This document shows positions 1 to 8,152 of a stretch of DNA of 23,351 nucleotides, piece by piece. The notes beneath the pieces are model-generated. The model made no database searches and was not told the origin of the DNA. It saw nothing but the letters and a program-made list of their open reading frames with translations. Source of the DNA: Deltaproteobacteria bacterium RBG_16_44_11 (GTDB lineage: Bacteria; Desulfobacterota; Syntrophia; Syntrophales; Smithellaceae); NCBI GenBank assembly GCA_001797845.1, contig MGQN01000011.1, positions 13,926 through 37,276 on the forward strand, written 5' to 3'. How positions within the stretch are numbered: the first letter of the stretch is position 1; the number at the start of each line of letters is the position of its first letter. Made by a program: the position numbers and the translations under genes.

Positions 1-1104
1 GCCATGGCCAAAAGAGAAGGCTGGATGGCGGAACATATGCTTATTCTGCGCCTGACCAGTCCCCAAGGAAAGCAATATCATATCGCGGCGGCGTTTCCAT
101 CAGCGTGCGGCAAGACTAACCTGGCCATGTTGCAGCCCACCATTGACGGCTGGAAATGCGAATGTATCGGCGATGATATTTCGTGGATGAAAATAGGCCC
201 GGACGGCCGTCTTTACGCGATCAATCCCGAAGCCGGATTTTTCGGAGTAGCACCGGGTACGTCTTATGATTCCAATCCTATGGCGATGGATACCATTAAG
301 AAGAATGTCATCTTTACTAACTGCGCTTTAACTGACAATGACGATATCTGGTGGGAAGGGATGGATGGCGCGCCTCCCAAACATGCCATTGACTGGAAAG
401 GGCGCGATTGGTTTGTCGGCAGCAAGGAGCCTGCCGCGCATCCGAACGCGCGCTTCACAGCGCCGGCCTCTCAGTGTCCCATCATTTGCAAAGACTGGGA
501 AAAACCCCAAGGCGTTCCTATTGATATCTTTGTCTTTGGCGGCCGTAGAGCAGGTGTTGTGCCGCTGGTTAATGAAGCCTATAGTTTTGACCATGGCGTC
601 TTTCTGGGCGCCACCGCCTCATCAGAGACAACAGCCGCGAACATTGGCGCGGTAGGAAATTTAAGGCGCGATCCTTTCGCGATGCAGCCGTTTTGCGGAT
701 ATAATATGGCGGACTATTTCCAGCATTGGCTGGACATGGGTGACAAACTTAAAAGTAAGGCGCCCAGAATCTTCTATGTAAACTGGTTTCGCAAAACTCC
801 GGAAGGCCGATGGCTCTGGCCCGGTTTTGGAGAAAACAGTAGGGTGTTAAAATGGATGTGTGAACGGATAGAAGGAAAGATTGACGCGGTCAAAACCACG
901 ATTGGGTTATTACCGACGACTGATGGTCTCGATATGAAAGGGCTCTCCATTGAAGCGCAAGATGTTAAAGAGTTGCTCAAAGTGGATATAGACGCATGGA
1001 AAGCGGAAATCCCGGATATTGAGAAGCACTTTGCTCAGTTTGGGGATCGTCTTCCGGATAGGCTGAAAAAGCAATTCGAAGCGCTCAAGTCCAGGCTGGG
1101 GTAA
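1..1104 (+). CDS. pckG: Phosphoenolpyruvate carboxykinase (GTP), 3' part only
   Basis: GTP-dependent PEP carboxykinase interconverts oxaloacetate and PEP plus CO2 in the cytoplasm, linking the TCA cycle and gluconeogenesis. The reading frame is open from the first base, so the gene enters the window from the left. About 366 residues are visible of a family that is usually near 600, so roughly the first 230 are missing. Counting from the first in-window Met, the kinase-1 P-loop FPSACGKTNLAML is at 31-43, the metal/nucleotide-binding IGDDISWM at 55-62, the family stretch YAINPEAGFFGVAPGTS follows at 71-87, FGGRR is at 178-182, and the C-terminal NWFRK...WPGFGENSRVLKW block is intact. The GTP form is distinguished from the ATP form by this SACGKTN P-loop and the FGGRR segment. 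The stop is TAA at 1102-1104. The ATG at 4 is internal and is not the true start. Confidence 0.96.
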   Translation, partial: AMAKREGWMAEHMLILRLTSPQGKQYHIAAAFPSACGKTNLAMLQPTIDGWKCECIGDDISWMKIGPDGRLYAINPEAGFFGVAPGTSYDSNPMAMDTIKKNVIFTNCALTDNDDIWWEGMDGAPPKHAIDWKGRDWFVGSKEPAAHPNARFTAPASQCPIICKDWEKPQGVPIDIFVFGGRRAGVVPLVNEAYSFDHGVFLGATASSETTAANIGAVGNLRRDPFAMQPFCGYNMADYFQHWLDMGDKLKSKAPRIFYVNWFRKTPEGRWLWPGFGENSRVLKWMCERIEGKIDAVKTTIGLLPTTDGLDMKGLSIEAQDVKELLKVDIDAWKAEIPDIEKHFAQFGDRLPDRLKKQFEALKSRLG

Positions 1105-1459
1105 ACCCCCAAATAGAGAGTAGTTTGCCATTTATCCATGAATATAATTTGACATTATTTTAGATATATGTTCTTTCGATGGTAATCAGACGAAATTAAA
1201 ATAAACGTTTTTGGTGGTTTCCATGAGATCCGTCAAAACAAAAGAAAGCTTCGTCCGGCATAAACCGTTGCTCAAAAGTGCTTCTTCCCTATTGCAGATA
1301 ACACTTGAATTCCAAAATATTATTATATTCTTTAATCTTTTCCGGATTTGCCGCGCTCCTCCGTGAAACAATCCACAAATTTATGAATTATTGGTTAAGC
1401 GGTATTTTTTAGAGAAAACGTTAACTCCATACATCAATAGATAAAAAATTGGAGGAGAT
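1105..1459. other. 355-base intergenic stretch, no gene recognised
   Basis: I see no convincing coding region, RNA gene or T-tailed hairpin here. A TTGACA at 1149-1154 has no acceptable -10 box at normal spacing. The only open frame of note, 61 codons on the minus strand (1186-1371), has no ribosome binding site and no recognisable sequence. The last bases carry the GGAGGAG ribosome binding site of the next gene. The promoter of that gene presumably lies here but cannot be pinned down by eye. Confidence 0.5.
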
Positions 1460-3229
1460 ATGAATTCAAAAAAAACAAAGTGGTTGTTGTTTATAGCTCT
1501 CATATTGATAATAGGCGGAGGTTTTTTGGCCTATTGTATTCAAACCGCCGGCAATACAATTAAAATAAAGGATGTTCGATTTGTCGGATCAGACGGAAGA
1601 TTAAACAGCGCTCTATTATACATTCCGCCGGGTGTCAGCAGTAAAAATCCGGCCCCGGGCATAGTTGCCACGCACGGTTATATCAATTCGCGGGAAACGC
1701 AGGATGGTTTTGCCATTGAATTTGCCCGCCGTGGTTACGTAGTTCTGGCTCCCGACCAGTCCGGACATGGTTTTTCCGATCCACCGGCGTTTGCCGCCGG
1801 TTTTGGCGGACTGGACACACTCAAATATTTCCGCACTTTAGATATAGTTGATCCCAAAAACATCGGCTTGGAAGGCCATTCCATGGGCGGCTGGGCATCG
1901 GTTATTGCCGCGGCTGCCAATCCGGATGGGTACCAATCGTTGCTCTTGGCCAGTTCTTCCACGGGAACTTATGGTGCTCCGGACGGAACACCGACTTTTC
2001 CTCGAAATATGGGGCTTATCTACAGCACTTATGACGAATTTTCCGGCCTGATGTGGAAAACTCTAATACCCAGAGACATCGTAAAAACGGAAAAGTTGAA
2101 GAAGGTATTTAACACAACGGAAGATATTCAGGTGGGAAAACTTTACGGCTCCATTGAAGAGGGTACCGCCCGCAAGCTTTATTCGCCCAGCATGATTCAT
2201 CCCCGCGTTCATTTCTCAACCGAAGGTATAGGCGATGCAATTGAATGGATGCAGTTGACGCTGAAAGGCGGGAAAGATATCCCGGTAACAAATCAAATCT
2301 GGTACTGGAAAGAGCTGGGGAACTTTATCGCCTTGATCGGCATGCTCCTTCTTCTTTTCCCCCTGGGACAATTATTGCTTCAATCCAATTTTTTTAAAGA
2401 GCTGAGTGAATCTCCCGCTGAGAAAAAATCCCTTAAAGGTTTCGGCTGGTGGGTGGGAGCGGTATTGACCGTTCTTATCCCTATCCCCCTGTTCGTTGTA
2501 ACCATAGCTTCGCATGGAAAAGGATATCAGGCCGCGAGCGCTCTCTGGCCGCAGAACATCACCACGACCATCATGTACTGGGCGCTGTTTGTGGCCATTG
2601 TGTCACTGATTCTGTTTTTGCTGTGGCATTTTATCTTCAACCGGAAAAACGGCACGTTTGTCAATTACGGCGTTACTTGGAAGGATAAAGGCGTTTCCTG
2701 GAAAAAAGTAGGGAAATCATTTCTGCTGGCGGCGGTTATCTGTTTTTTTGCTTATCTCACTGTGGCGATATCCGGTTGGGCGTTTACGACTGATTACCGT
2801 CTTTGGGTATTCGCGATAAAGCCGATGACCTTCCTGCATTTTCGCATCTTTTTGAGCTACCTCGTCCCGTTTGCAGTGTATTTCCTTGTCATCGGTCTGA
2901 TTTTGCATGGACAGCTGCGCCGCGGCAAAGCAAGCGAATTGAAACTCTGGCAGGAAATGCTGATCAATATCTTTCTGCTGATTACCGCTTATATTATTTG
3001 TGAAGCGTTTCAGTATTTGCCTCTGTTCGCCGGAGGCGCGCTGGGCCTGCCGCCTGCCGCTCTGTTCGGCATTGTCATGTTTCAGTTTTTTCCGTTATTT
3101 ATTATCGCGGCCCTGGTTTCAACTTATTTCTATCGTAAAACCGGCCATATTTACACCGGTGCGTTTCTCAGCGCCATGTTGATTACCTGGATTGTGGTCG
3201 CCGGGCAAGCAACACATTTTCCATTGTAA
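1460..3229 (+). CDS. Alpha/beta hydrolase fused to a C-terminal polytopic membrane domain
   Basis: The 589-residue protein has an N-terminal membrane anchor at about 9-27, then an alpha/beta-hydrolase domain at about 35-270. Its oxyanion-hole-like THGY is at 71-74, the nucleophile elbow GHSMGG at 139-144 with Ser141, and a likely catalytic His in HPRVHFS (His251). The acid is uncertain; Asp192 is one candidate. From about 287 to the end there are roughly eight hydrophobic segments (near 287-307, 331-350, 372-392, 420-440, 463-485, 500-520, 535-555 and 566-584). The anchor and lack of a cleavage motif suggest the hydrolase sits on the outer face of the inner membrane; that is an inference. The start has a strong GGAGGAG ribosome site six bases upstream. 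It appears monocistronic, being closed by the hairpin at 3255. The substrate is unknown; an esterase or peptidase role cannot be separated by sequence alone. Confidence 0.8.
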   Translation: MNSKKTKWLLFIALILIIGGGFLAYCIQTAGNTIKIKDVRFVGSDGRLNSALLYIPPGVSSKNPAPGIVATHGYINSRETQDGFAIEFARRGYVVLAPDQSGHGFSDPPAFAAGFGGLDTLKYFRTLDIVDPKNIGLEGHSMGGWASVIAAAANPDGYQSLLLASSSTGTYGAPDGTPTFPRNMGLIYSTYDEFSGLMWKTLIPRDIVKTEKLKKVFNTTEDIQVGKLYGSIEEGTARKLYSPSMIHPRVHFSTEGIGDAIEWMQLTLKGGKDIPVTNQIWYWKELGNFIALIGMLLLLFPLGQLLLQSNFFKELSESPAEKKSLKGFGWWVGAVLTVLIPIPLFVVTIASHGKGYQAASALWPQNITTTIMYWALFVAIVSLILFLLWHFIFNRKNGTFVNYGVTWKDKGVSWKKVGKSFLLAAVICFFAYLTVAISGWAFTTDYRLWVFAIKPMTFLHFRIFLSYLVPFAVYFLVIGLILHGQLRRGKASELKLWQEMLINIFLLITAYIICEAFQYLPLFAGGALGLPPAALFGIVMFQFFPLFIIAALVSTYFYRKTGHIYTGAFLSAMLITWIVVAGQATHFPL

Positions 3230-3254
3230 CTAGTTTTTAATTCATGTGGAGCCC

Positions 3255-3303
3255 GCAGGGTCATTCCCCCATTAATAAGGGGGATGACCCTGCAACAATT
3301 TTT
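3255..3303 (+). terminator. Strong hairpin terminator after the hydrolase gene
   Basis: The arms GCAGGGTCAT(T)CCCCC at 3255-3270 and GGGGGATGACCCTGC at 3279-3293 pair over 15 bp with one bulged T at 3265 and an eight-base loop. A run of five T follows at 3299-3303, separated from the stem by AACAA. It starts 26 bases after the hydrolase stop codon. The gap before the T run is slightly longer than ideal, so a general 3'-end stabilising palindrome is an alternative. Confidence 0.75.
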
Positions 3304-3384
3304 GCTGATCGGATATATCAGATGCTGTAAAATAACTCTAAAGACTTGCTTATATTTAAATATAAAACAGTATTTTCCAGTGCT

Positions 3385-3546
3385 GATCCCCTTAACTTTT
3401 ACCTTTTTTTTGATCCTCTGAACTTGACGGATAGAAAGCCGCAAGGCATGCCCTGCCTTTTTATTCGTCATCCTTCTATCCAACAATGACTTTATAGCCT
3501 CGTAACGTGTAATCTCCGGTAAAGTAAATCTCTCCTCCTTGTTCAT
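3385..3546 (-). pseudogene. Transposase N-terminal fragment (helix-turn-helix), degraded
   Basis: An ATG at 3546 on the minus strand opens a frame whose first 54 residues look like the N-terminal DNA-binding region of ISNCY/IS481-type transposases: ITRYEAIKSLLDRRMTNKKA, then a second helix ending SIRQVQRIKKKVK. After that the frame runs into low-complexity sequence with no catalytic DDE region, and it reads through the terminator into the end of the hydrolase gene, so this is a remnant. Upstream of it (3594-3620 on the plus strand) a G-run is followed by two copies of TGACAT, which could be part of one insertion-sequence end. I did not find a matching second end. The family name is my recollection of similar N-termini, not a search result. 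Confidence 0.6.
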
Positions 3547-3637
3547 GAAACACCCCAGTCTTGATGTTTTTCATTCTATATTTATTCCCTGGGGGGGTGA
3601 CATAATCATATGACATTAACAGAAGGAATGATTTTTG

Positions 3638-3667
3638 TTGACTTTAACGCGTTTTTTTCATTAGCTT
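3638..3667 (+). promoter_or_regulatory. Possible sigma70-like promoter of the fatty-acyl cluster
   Basis: TTGACT at 3638-3643 is followed after 18 bases by TAGCTT at 3662-3667. The -35 box is good and the -10 box poor. It lies 27 bases before the first gene of the cluster, between the transposase remnant and that gene, where a promoter is expected. Confidence 0.3.
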
Positions 3668-3693
3668 AGGAATAAATTTTCAAAAAGACGCCT

Positions 3694-4125
3694 ATGCTTA
3701 ATATTGACATTGAAAGCCTTATTCCACATCGCGAGCCGATAAAAATTATCAGTGAAGTGCTCGATGTAAAAGAAGACTCTGCCATTACCACCGCTATTGT
3801 AAACCCTAACTGGCCTCTTTTTGACGGTGATGCGGTGAATTCTCTGGTCTTAATTGAGGCCATTGCCCAAACAGCGGCCATTGTTGAAGGTTACAAGAGA
3901 AGTAAGCAGGGCAAAGCCGGCGTTAAGGGCTGGCTTGTCGGTGTCAAGAATGCCGAATTTAATGTAGCGAAAATTCCTGTCGATACTCAATTGACCATTT
4001 TCGTAAACAGTAAGTATTCGTTCGATAATTATGGCGTTGTGCAAGGAATTATTAAAGCCGGCGAAGATATTTTAGCTACAATAGTTCTTCAGGCTTTGCG
4101 CTTGAATGAAGAAGACAGCAAGTAA
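3694..4125 (+). CDS. Hot-dog-fold 3-hydroxyacyl-ACP dehydratase (FabZ/ApeI-like)
   Basis: The protein should dehydrate 3-hydroxyacyl-ACP to trans-2-enoyl-ACP. At 143 residues it has FabZ length. The catalytic His is in LIPHREPI (His12), as in FabZ's PHR motif, and the central helix LVLIEAIAQTAA carries the acidic residue Glu55 and Gln59. The usual FPG before that helix is replaced by a divergent DGDAVNS segment, so it is not a housekeeping FabZ and is closer to dehydratases of secondary fatty-acid or polyene clusters. It is the first gene of the 3694-10160 cluster. The ribosome site is weak (AAAGACG just before the ATG). The stop TAA at 4123-4125 is 28 bases before the reductase start. The dehydratase call is firm; the cluster-specific role is inferred from neighbours. 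Confidence 0.85.
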   Translation: MLNIDIESLIPHREPIKIISEVLDVKEDSAITTAIVNPNWPLFDGDAVNSLVLIEAIAQTAAIVEGYKRSKQGKAGVKGWLVGVKNAEFNVAKIPVDTQLTIFVNSKYSFDNYGVVQGIIKAGEDILATIVLQALRLNEEDSK

Positions 4126-4153
4126 TTATTATTTCGAGGAGATTAATAAAAAC

Positions 4154-4882
4154 ATGAATGAAGAAAAAGTGGCAATCATTACGGGCGCAAGCCGCGGCAT
4201 CGGCCGGGCGACAGCTATAGAGCTGGCAAGGGCCGGTTATTTTGTGGTGATAAACTTTAAATCCAATGAAGCGGCGGCGGCGGAAACTTTGAAACTGGTG
4301 CAAACCGCGGGCGGAACTGGAGAAATTGTCAAATTCGATGTTACAGACGCCGCGCGGACATCAGAAAGCATCAAAGAGATTGTCGGACGTCATAAAAAAA
4401 TCCAGGTCCTCGTCAATAACGCCGGAATTACAGCCGATGGTCTTTTTATGATGCTGGGCGAAGACGAGTGGGACAGCGTGATCAATACAACAATTAAAGG
4501 TTTTTACAATATTACAAAACCGGTTTTGCGAGAAATGGTTAAAGCCAAACGAGGTTCCATTGTTTCCGTATCTTCTGTCGCGGGAATTATGCCCAACCGC
4601 GGGCAGACAAATTACGCCGCGGCAAAAGCGGGAATTATTGGCGCTTCCCGTTCTCTGTCCAAGGAAGTGGCCAGGTTCGGCATTAGGGTCAATGTTGTCG
4701 CGCCGGGTTTGATCGAAACAGAAATGATAACTAATGCGCCGGTTGCCGAAATAAAAAAAGCTATTCCGATGGAACGCTTAGGCAAACCGGAAGAAGTAGC
4801 GCGCGTTATTCGTTTTTTATGTTCGGATGACGCATCGTACATGACCGGACAAGTGGTAGGCATCAATGGTGGTATATGCTAA
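4154..4882 (+). CDS. FabG-like 3-oxoacyl-ACP reductase (SDR)
   Basis: A short-chain dehydrogenase/reductase predicted to reduce 3-oxoacyl-ACP to 3-hydroxyacyl-ACP with NADPH. With the start at 4154 it has 242 residues: cofactor loop TGASRGIG at 10-17, NNAG at 88-91, Asn111, and the catalytic Ser141, Tyr154 and Lys158 in SSVAG...NYAAAKAG. The C-terminus ends MTGQVVGINGGIC, as in FabG. I prefer the ATG at 4154 over 4106 because GAGGAG at 4136-4141 precedes it, although by a rather long 12 bases, and because the protein then starts right before the Rossmann strand. It lies between the dehydratase and the LolA-like gene, whose ATG overlaps its stop by seven bases, showing translational coupling. 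Confidence 0.9.
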   Translation: MNEEKVAIITGASRGIGRATAIELARAGYFVVINFKSNEAAAAETLKLVQTAGGTGEIVKFDVTDAARTSESIKEIVGRHKKIQVLVNNAGITADGLFMMLGEDEWDSVINTTIKGFYNITKPVLREMVKAKRGSIVSVSSVAGIMPNRGQTNYAAAKAGIIGASRSLSKEVARFGIRVNVVAPGLIETEMITNAPVAEIKKAIPMERLGKPEEVARVIRFLCSDDASYMTGQVVGINGGIC

Positions 4883-5517
4883 AACGAATTTGTTACCCCT
4901 TGCATAAATATATCTGTATTATCAGCGGATTATTCTTATTATTTTCCCAGTTAAACTATGCGCTTGCCGATAATTTCGAACAGTTACGCAAAGACGCGGC
5001 CAATATTCAAACTATCCAAGCCCGTTTTGTGCAAAGCAAATCCATGAAAATTTTATCCAAACCTCTGATCTCCGAAGGCTGTTTTTATTATGTCTCTCCC
5101 GATTCCTTTCGCTGGGAATATTTTAAACCCTTAAAAAGCATTGTTATTGCCCATAAGGGTGAGACGAAACGCTACATTTCCTCCGGCGGGAAAATGACCG
5201 AAGACAAAACAGGCGGCGTGCAGGCAATGAAAATAGTTCTTAATGAAATAACCGCCTGGATGAGCGGCAAGTTCGATCAAAATCCGTCATTTAAAGCAAC
5301 TCTCAAAGAAGGCACATATACAGAAATTACGCTGACACCGGTAGGGAAAAGCATGGCCGGCATGATTGAAAAAATCATCATTACAGTTTCTAAAAAAGAC
5401 ACAGCAGTCAAATCTGTAAAAATTATTGAAAGTGAAAATTCCTTAACCAGGATTGATTTCAGCGATGCGGTAATCAATAAAGTTATTCCCGAATCAACAT
5501 TTCAGGATATCGAATGA
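4876..5517 (+). CDS. LolA-like periplasmic lipoprotein/lipid carrier
   Basis: LolA proteins shuttle lipoproteins across the periplasm; diverged copies occur in lipid and polyene clusters and probably carry other acylated cargo. The 213-residue protein has a signal peptide with a hydrophobic stretch at about 12-30 and a plausible cleavage after ALA at 31. The mature part starts with the LolA-type segment DAANIQTIQARFVQSKSM, followed by a GxFYYxSPDxFRWEY-like block at about 68-82 that matches the usual LolA pattern of a glycine, a hydrophobic strand, and a proline before RW. Its ATG lies inside the reductase stop region (overlap 4876-4882) and its own TGA overlaps the next ATG (5514-5517), so the three genes are tightly coupled. 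I infer that its role is specific to the cluster product rather than being the housekeeping LolA. Confidence 0.8.
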   Translation: MLKRICYPLHKYICIISGLFLLFSQLNYALADNFEQLRKDAANIQTIQARFVQSKSMKILSKPLISEGCFYYVSPDSFRWEYFKPLKSIVIAHKGETKRYISSGGKMTEDKTGGVQAMKIVLNEITAWMSGKFDQNPSFKATLKEGTYTEITLTPVGKSMAGMIEKIIITVSKKDTAVKSVKIIESENSLTRIDFSDAVINKVIPESTFQDIE

Positions 5518-6170
5518 AAAGTGTGCCGATTTTGGTTCTAACTTTCTTTTTTGTCTCCTGCCAGACATTGCCGGTCATTAATAATGCGCCTGGGCCGCAA
5601 ACAGGCAAAGAGGCTTTAATTTGTCCATCCCCTTTCTTAAAAGAGAAGTATCGATTGATACACGCGATTGAAATTCAAATGGCGGGCGCCACACGAAGCG
5701 CTATTATCGGCGTAACTTTGGTCGATCCGGCCACACGTACGGTTTCCTGCGCTATTCTGACAGCCGAAGGAATGGTGCTTTTTGAAGCTGACGCGGATGC
5801 CGGATTGCTCAACGTCAGGCGCGCCTTACCTCCCTTTGATTCCACTAGTTTTGCGAAAAACATGATCGATGATATCAAGCTAATTTTTCTTTCTCCGGAA
5901 GGGAAAATTCATCAACTGGGCACCTTATCCGATGGAGCGAATGTTTGCCGCTGGCGCGAAGAAAACGGAGATTGGATTGATGTATCGGTTCATCAGCAGG
6001 GAAATATCGATATTCAGCGCTACTCAGCCAGCGGTGGTTTGAAACGCCATGTCAAGTTTATTAATAAAGCAGGTGAGAATATTTATTCAAGCATCGAACT
6101 GCACGCAAAAGAGCTGTCAAATTATTCCTTATTGATGATGTTAATTGAAGCTCAACCGGTCAAAAACTAA
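5514..6170 (+). CDS. Outer-membrane lipoprotein, DUF3261-like
   Basis: The 218-residue protein starts with a lipoprotein signal peptide: a hydrophobic stretch to residue 14 and then VSC with the lipidated Cys at 16. Residue +2 is Gln rather than Asp, consistent with outer-membrane sorting. The rest is predicted to be a beta-rich domain, with no catalytic motif that I recognise. By position after a LolA-like gene within a FabG/FabZ/KS cluster it resembles the DUF3261-type lipoproteins of aryl-polyene loci. That assignment rests on context and general look. It is coupled to the LolA-like gene by an ATGA overlap and followed after 30 bases by the FAD oxidoreductase. A job in docking or accepting the LolA-like carrier at the outer membrane is an inference. 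Confidence 0.65.
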   Translation: MKSVPILVLTFFFVSCQTLPVINNAPGPQTGKEALICPSPFLKEKYRLIHAIEIQMAGATRSAIIGVTLVDPATRTVSCAILTAEGMVLFEADADAGLLNVRRALPPFDSTSFAKNMIDDIKLIFLSPEGKIHQLGTLSDGANVCRWREENGDWIDVSVHQQGNIDIQRYSASGGLKRHVKFINKAGENIYSSIELHAKELSNYSLLMMLIEAQPVKN

Positions 6171-6200
6171 GCGCGGAAAAAAATCCAAAAGGATAAATGA

Positions 6201-7673
6201 ATGAAAAACTCGATAGAAGGTAAAAATATCCTTATTATCGGTTCAGGCATCGGCGGCTTGAGCGCCGGGATTCTTTTATCTTTACTGAACTTCCGGGTTA
6301 CTGTCGTGGAAAAAAATGCCCTACCGGGAGGACTTATGCGTTCTTACCGGCGTGCGGGAATCGATTGTCCGGTGGGTGTCCACTACGTCGGCGCGCTGGG
6401 GAAAGATGAGCCTTTAGGCAAAATGTTTAAATTTCTGGGAGTACCCGTGGATGAGCTTTTTTCCCATATGGGGCAAGGGGGAATCATTGATCGCTATATC
6501 TTTGATGATTTTACTTTTGATTTGCCGATAAGCATCGATGTCTATGAAGAAAACCTGCGAAAGTCTTTTCCTCAAGAAGCAGCGGCGATAGATATTATTA
6601 TAAAAAATCTGCGCGAAATCGCGGGGCGCATGATGGATACGTCATTCTTGCTAAACCAGGGCGACCCTTTCCAAAATATCGATTATTACCAGCCTTTAGG
6701 TGAATTTTTGGATAAGCTTGATGTTTCGGCCGGTTTGCGGGCGGTATTATCCGTGCCTTGTCAGCTTGTAGGCGTTCCTCCGGCAGAGTGCCCGCTAGTT
6801 ATTCATCATATGGTTTTAGCAGGCTATTTATTTTCCGCGTGGCGATTGAAAGAAAACGGCGCGAAGATGACGGAAGTGTTTGTCCGGCGCTTCCAGAAAC
6901 TGGGCGGAGAGCTTATTTTAAACGACGGTGTGGAAAAGATATTACTTAAGTCGGGAAAAGTTGCCGGCGTCAGGCTAAAATCAAATCTTGAATTGCCGGT
7001 TGACGCTGCCATTGCCGATATCCATCCGAAAACATTGTTGGGCTTGTTGGAACAGGATTCTCTGCGTGCCTCCTACCGCCAGCGGATTTTAGACTTGACA
7101 GAAACGGATGGCGTCATTGCCGTGCAAGTTAGTGTTGATGCGGCCACTCATCCGGAAATGGCACATAATATTTACCGCCTGATTACTAATGAAAAAGGCA
7201 CGATAGAAGACGGTATATTTTACCAAATCAGGCGGGGAAACAATCACGTTAATTTGCTTTCGATTATCACTAGATCGCTGTACAGCGAATGGAGTAAGTG
7301 GGAAAATACGGTTTCCGGCCAGCGCGGAAAAGAGTATGAAGAAAAAAAATTCGCCATTGCCCGCAAGCTTTTACAAAAAGCGGAAAGAATTTTTGGTGCC
7401 TTAAAAAACGCAAAAATTATCGATATTTTTACACCTCTGACTATTCGTGATTATGTTAATTGCCCCGAAGGTTCCTGCTACGGTGTCATGCGCTCGGCGC
7501 GCCAATTGCTGAAAGTCGCATCGGTAAATAATATACCCATATCCGGCCTTTTTTTGGCGGGACAAAACGCACTGGCGCCGGGAGTTTTAGGCAGCATGTT
7601 GGGATCGTTTAATGTGGTAAAACAAATAATTGGAACAGAGCGCTTTACCCGAACAATTAAGCTAGATCCTTAA
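6201..7673 (+). CDS. FAD-dependent oxidoreductase of the phytoene desaturase / retinol saturase family
   Basis: A 490-residue flavoprotein of the CrtI type. The N-terminal dinucleotide-binding fold is clear: ILIIGSGIGGLSAGILL with GSGIGG at 14-19 and Glu37 ending the second strand (VTVVEKNALPGG). The C-terminal FAD-contacting motif is LFLAGQNALAPGVLGSMLGS near 450-470. CrtI-type enzymes desaturate, isomerise or saturate conjugated polyene chains. Placed amid KS, KR, DH and ACP genes, this one is a good candidate to act on the polyunsaturated acyl chain itself. The ribosome site AAAAGGA sits eight bases before the ATG. No carotenoid synthesis genes (crtB, crtE) are in the window, which argues against a carotenoid role. 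The direction of the reaction cannot be told from sequence. Confidence 0.85.
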   Translation: MKNSIEGKNILIIGSGIGGLSAGILLSLLNFRVTVVEKNALPGGLMRSYRRAGIDCPVGVHYVGALGKDEPLGKMFKFLGVPVDELFSHMGQGGIIDRYIFDDFTFDLPISIDVYEENLRKSFPQEAAAIDIIIKNLREIAGRMMDTSFLLNQGDPFQNIDYYQPLGEFLDKLDVSAGLRAVLSVPCQLVGVPPAECPLVIHHMVLAGYLFSAWRLKENGAKMTEVFVRRFQKLGGELILNDGVEKILLKSGKVAGVRLKSNLELPVDAAIADIHPKTLLGLLEQDSLRASYRQRILDLTETDGVIAVQVSVDAATHPEMAHNIYRLITNEKGTIEDGIFYQIRRGNNHVNLLSIITRSLYSEWSKWENTVSGQRGKEYEEKKFAIARKLLQKAERIFGALKNAKIIDIFTPLTIRDYVNCPEGSCYGVMRSARQLLKVASVNNIPISGLFLAGQNALAPGVLGSMLGSFNVVKQIIGTERFTRTIKLDP

Positions 7674-7879
7674 TCCTGTGGACGCGACAGGAAATTTATG
7701 CTAATTTTTCGCTCGACTTCAATTAAAGGCGGGAACAAATAGGCTACGCGATGATCTTTTTCCAGGGGCGAGATTGCTTTTTCGTCCTTCGGCCTCATGA
7801 TCACAAAAAATATAAATTGTAGAATAATAAAATATTTGTTAAAAGGAAAAAATCAACTTAGGGAGCTAACATCAAGCCA

Positions 7880-8149
7880 ATGACACGTCAGGAAATTGAA
7901 CGCGAAATCAAAAATATTTTTCAGCGGGAGTTTGAAATAGAAAATCCCGGCATGGATGACGACCTGCGGGAAACATACGAATTTGACAGCATTGATGCTA
8001 TTGAACTTTTATTGGAAATAGAAAAACTTTTGGGTTCAGAGCTTACCCAGGAAGAAAAAAAGCAAGCCATGGACATTCGCACGATAAATCAGATTTGCGA
8101 TTATATTGAAAGAATTATCCAGATAAGAAAATCCTCGGCGGAAAAATAA
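7880..8149 (+). CDS. Acyl carrier protein
   Basis: An 89-residue acidic four-helix carrier protein. The phosphopantetheine attachment site is Ser37 in EFDSIDAIELL, the standard DSxD motif. It differs from housekeeping AcpP (usually DSLD with EFD before), as ACPs of secondary fatty-acyl clusters often do. The start ATG at 7880 has GGGAG at 7861-7865, about 15 bases away, a long spacing. The ketosynthase follows after three bases, so the two are made together and the carrier is probably dedicated to it. The 206-base gap before it is the longest within the cluster, so a second promoter there is possible but not seen. Confidence 0.92.
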   Translation: MTRQEIEREIKNIFQREFEIENPGMDDDLRETYEFDSIDAIELLLEIEKLLGSELTQEEKKQAMDIRTINQICDYIERIIQIRKSSAEK

Positions 8150-8152
8150 TTT

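Noticed and set aside
1149..1177. TTGACA box in the pckG-hydrolase intergenic region
   Set aside because: No -10 box at 15-19 bases; the best candidate TATATG is only ten bases away.
7670..7798. 42-codon minus-strand open frame between the oxidoreductase and ACP genes
   Set aside because: It has no ribosome binding site, its stop overlaps that of the oxidoreductase, and I recognise no family. It could be the tail of a lost gene, but there is too little to call.
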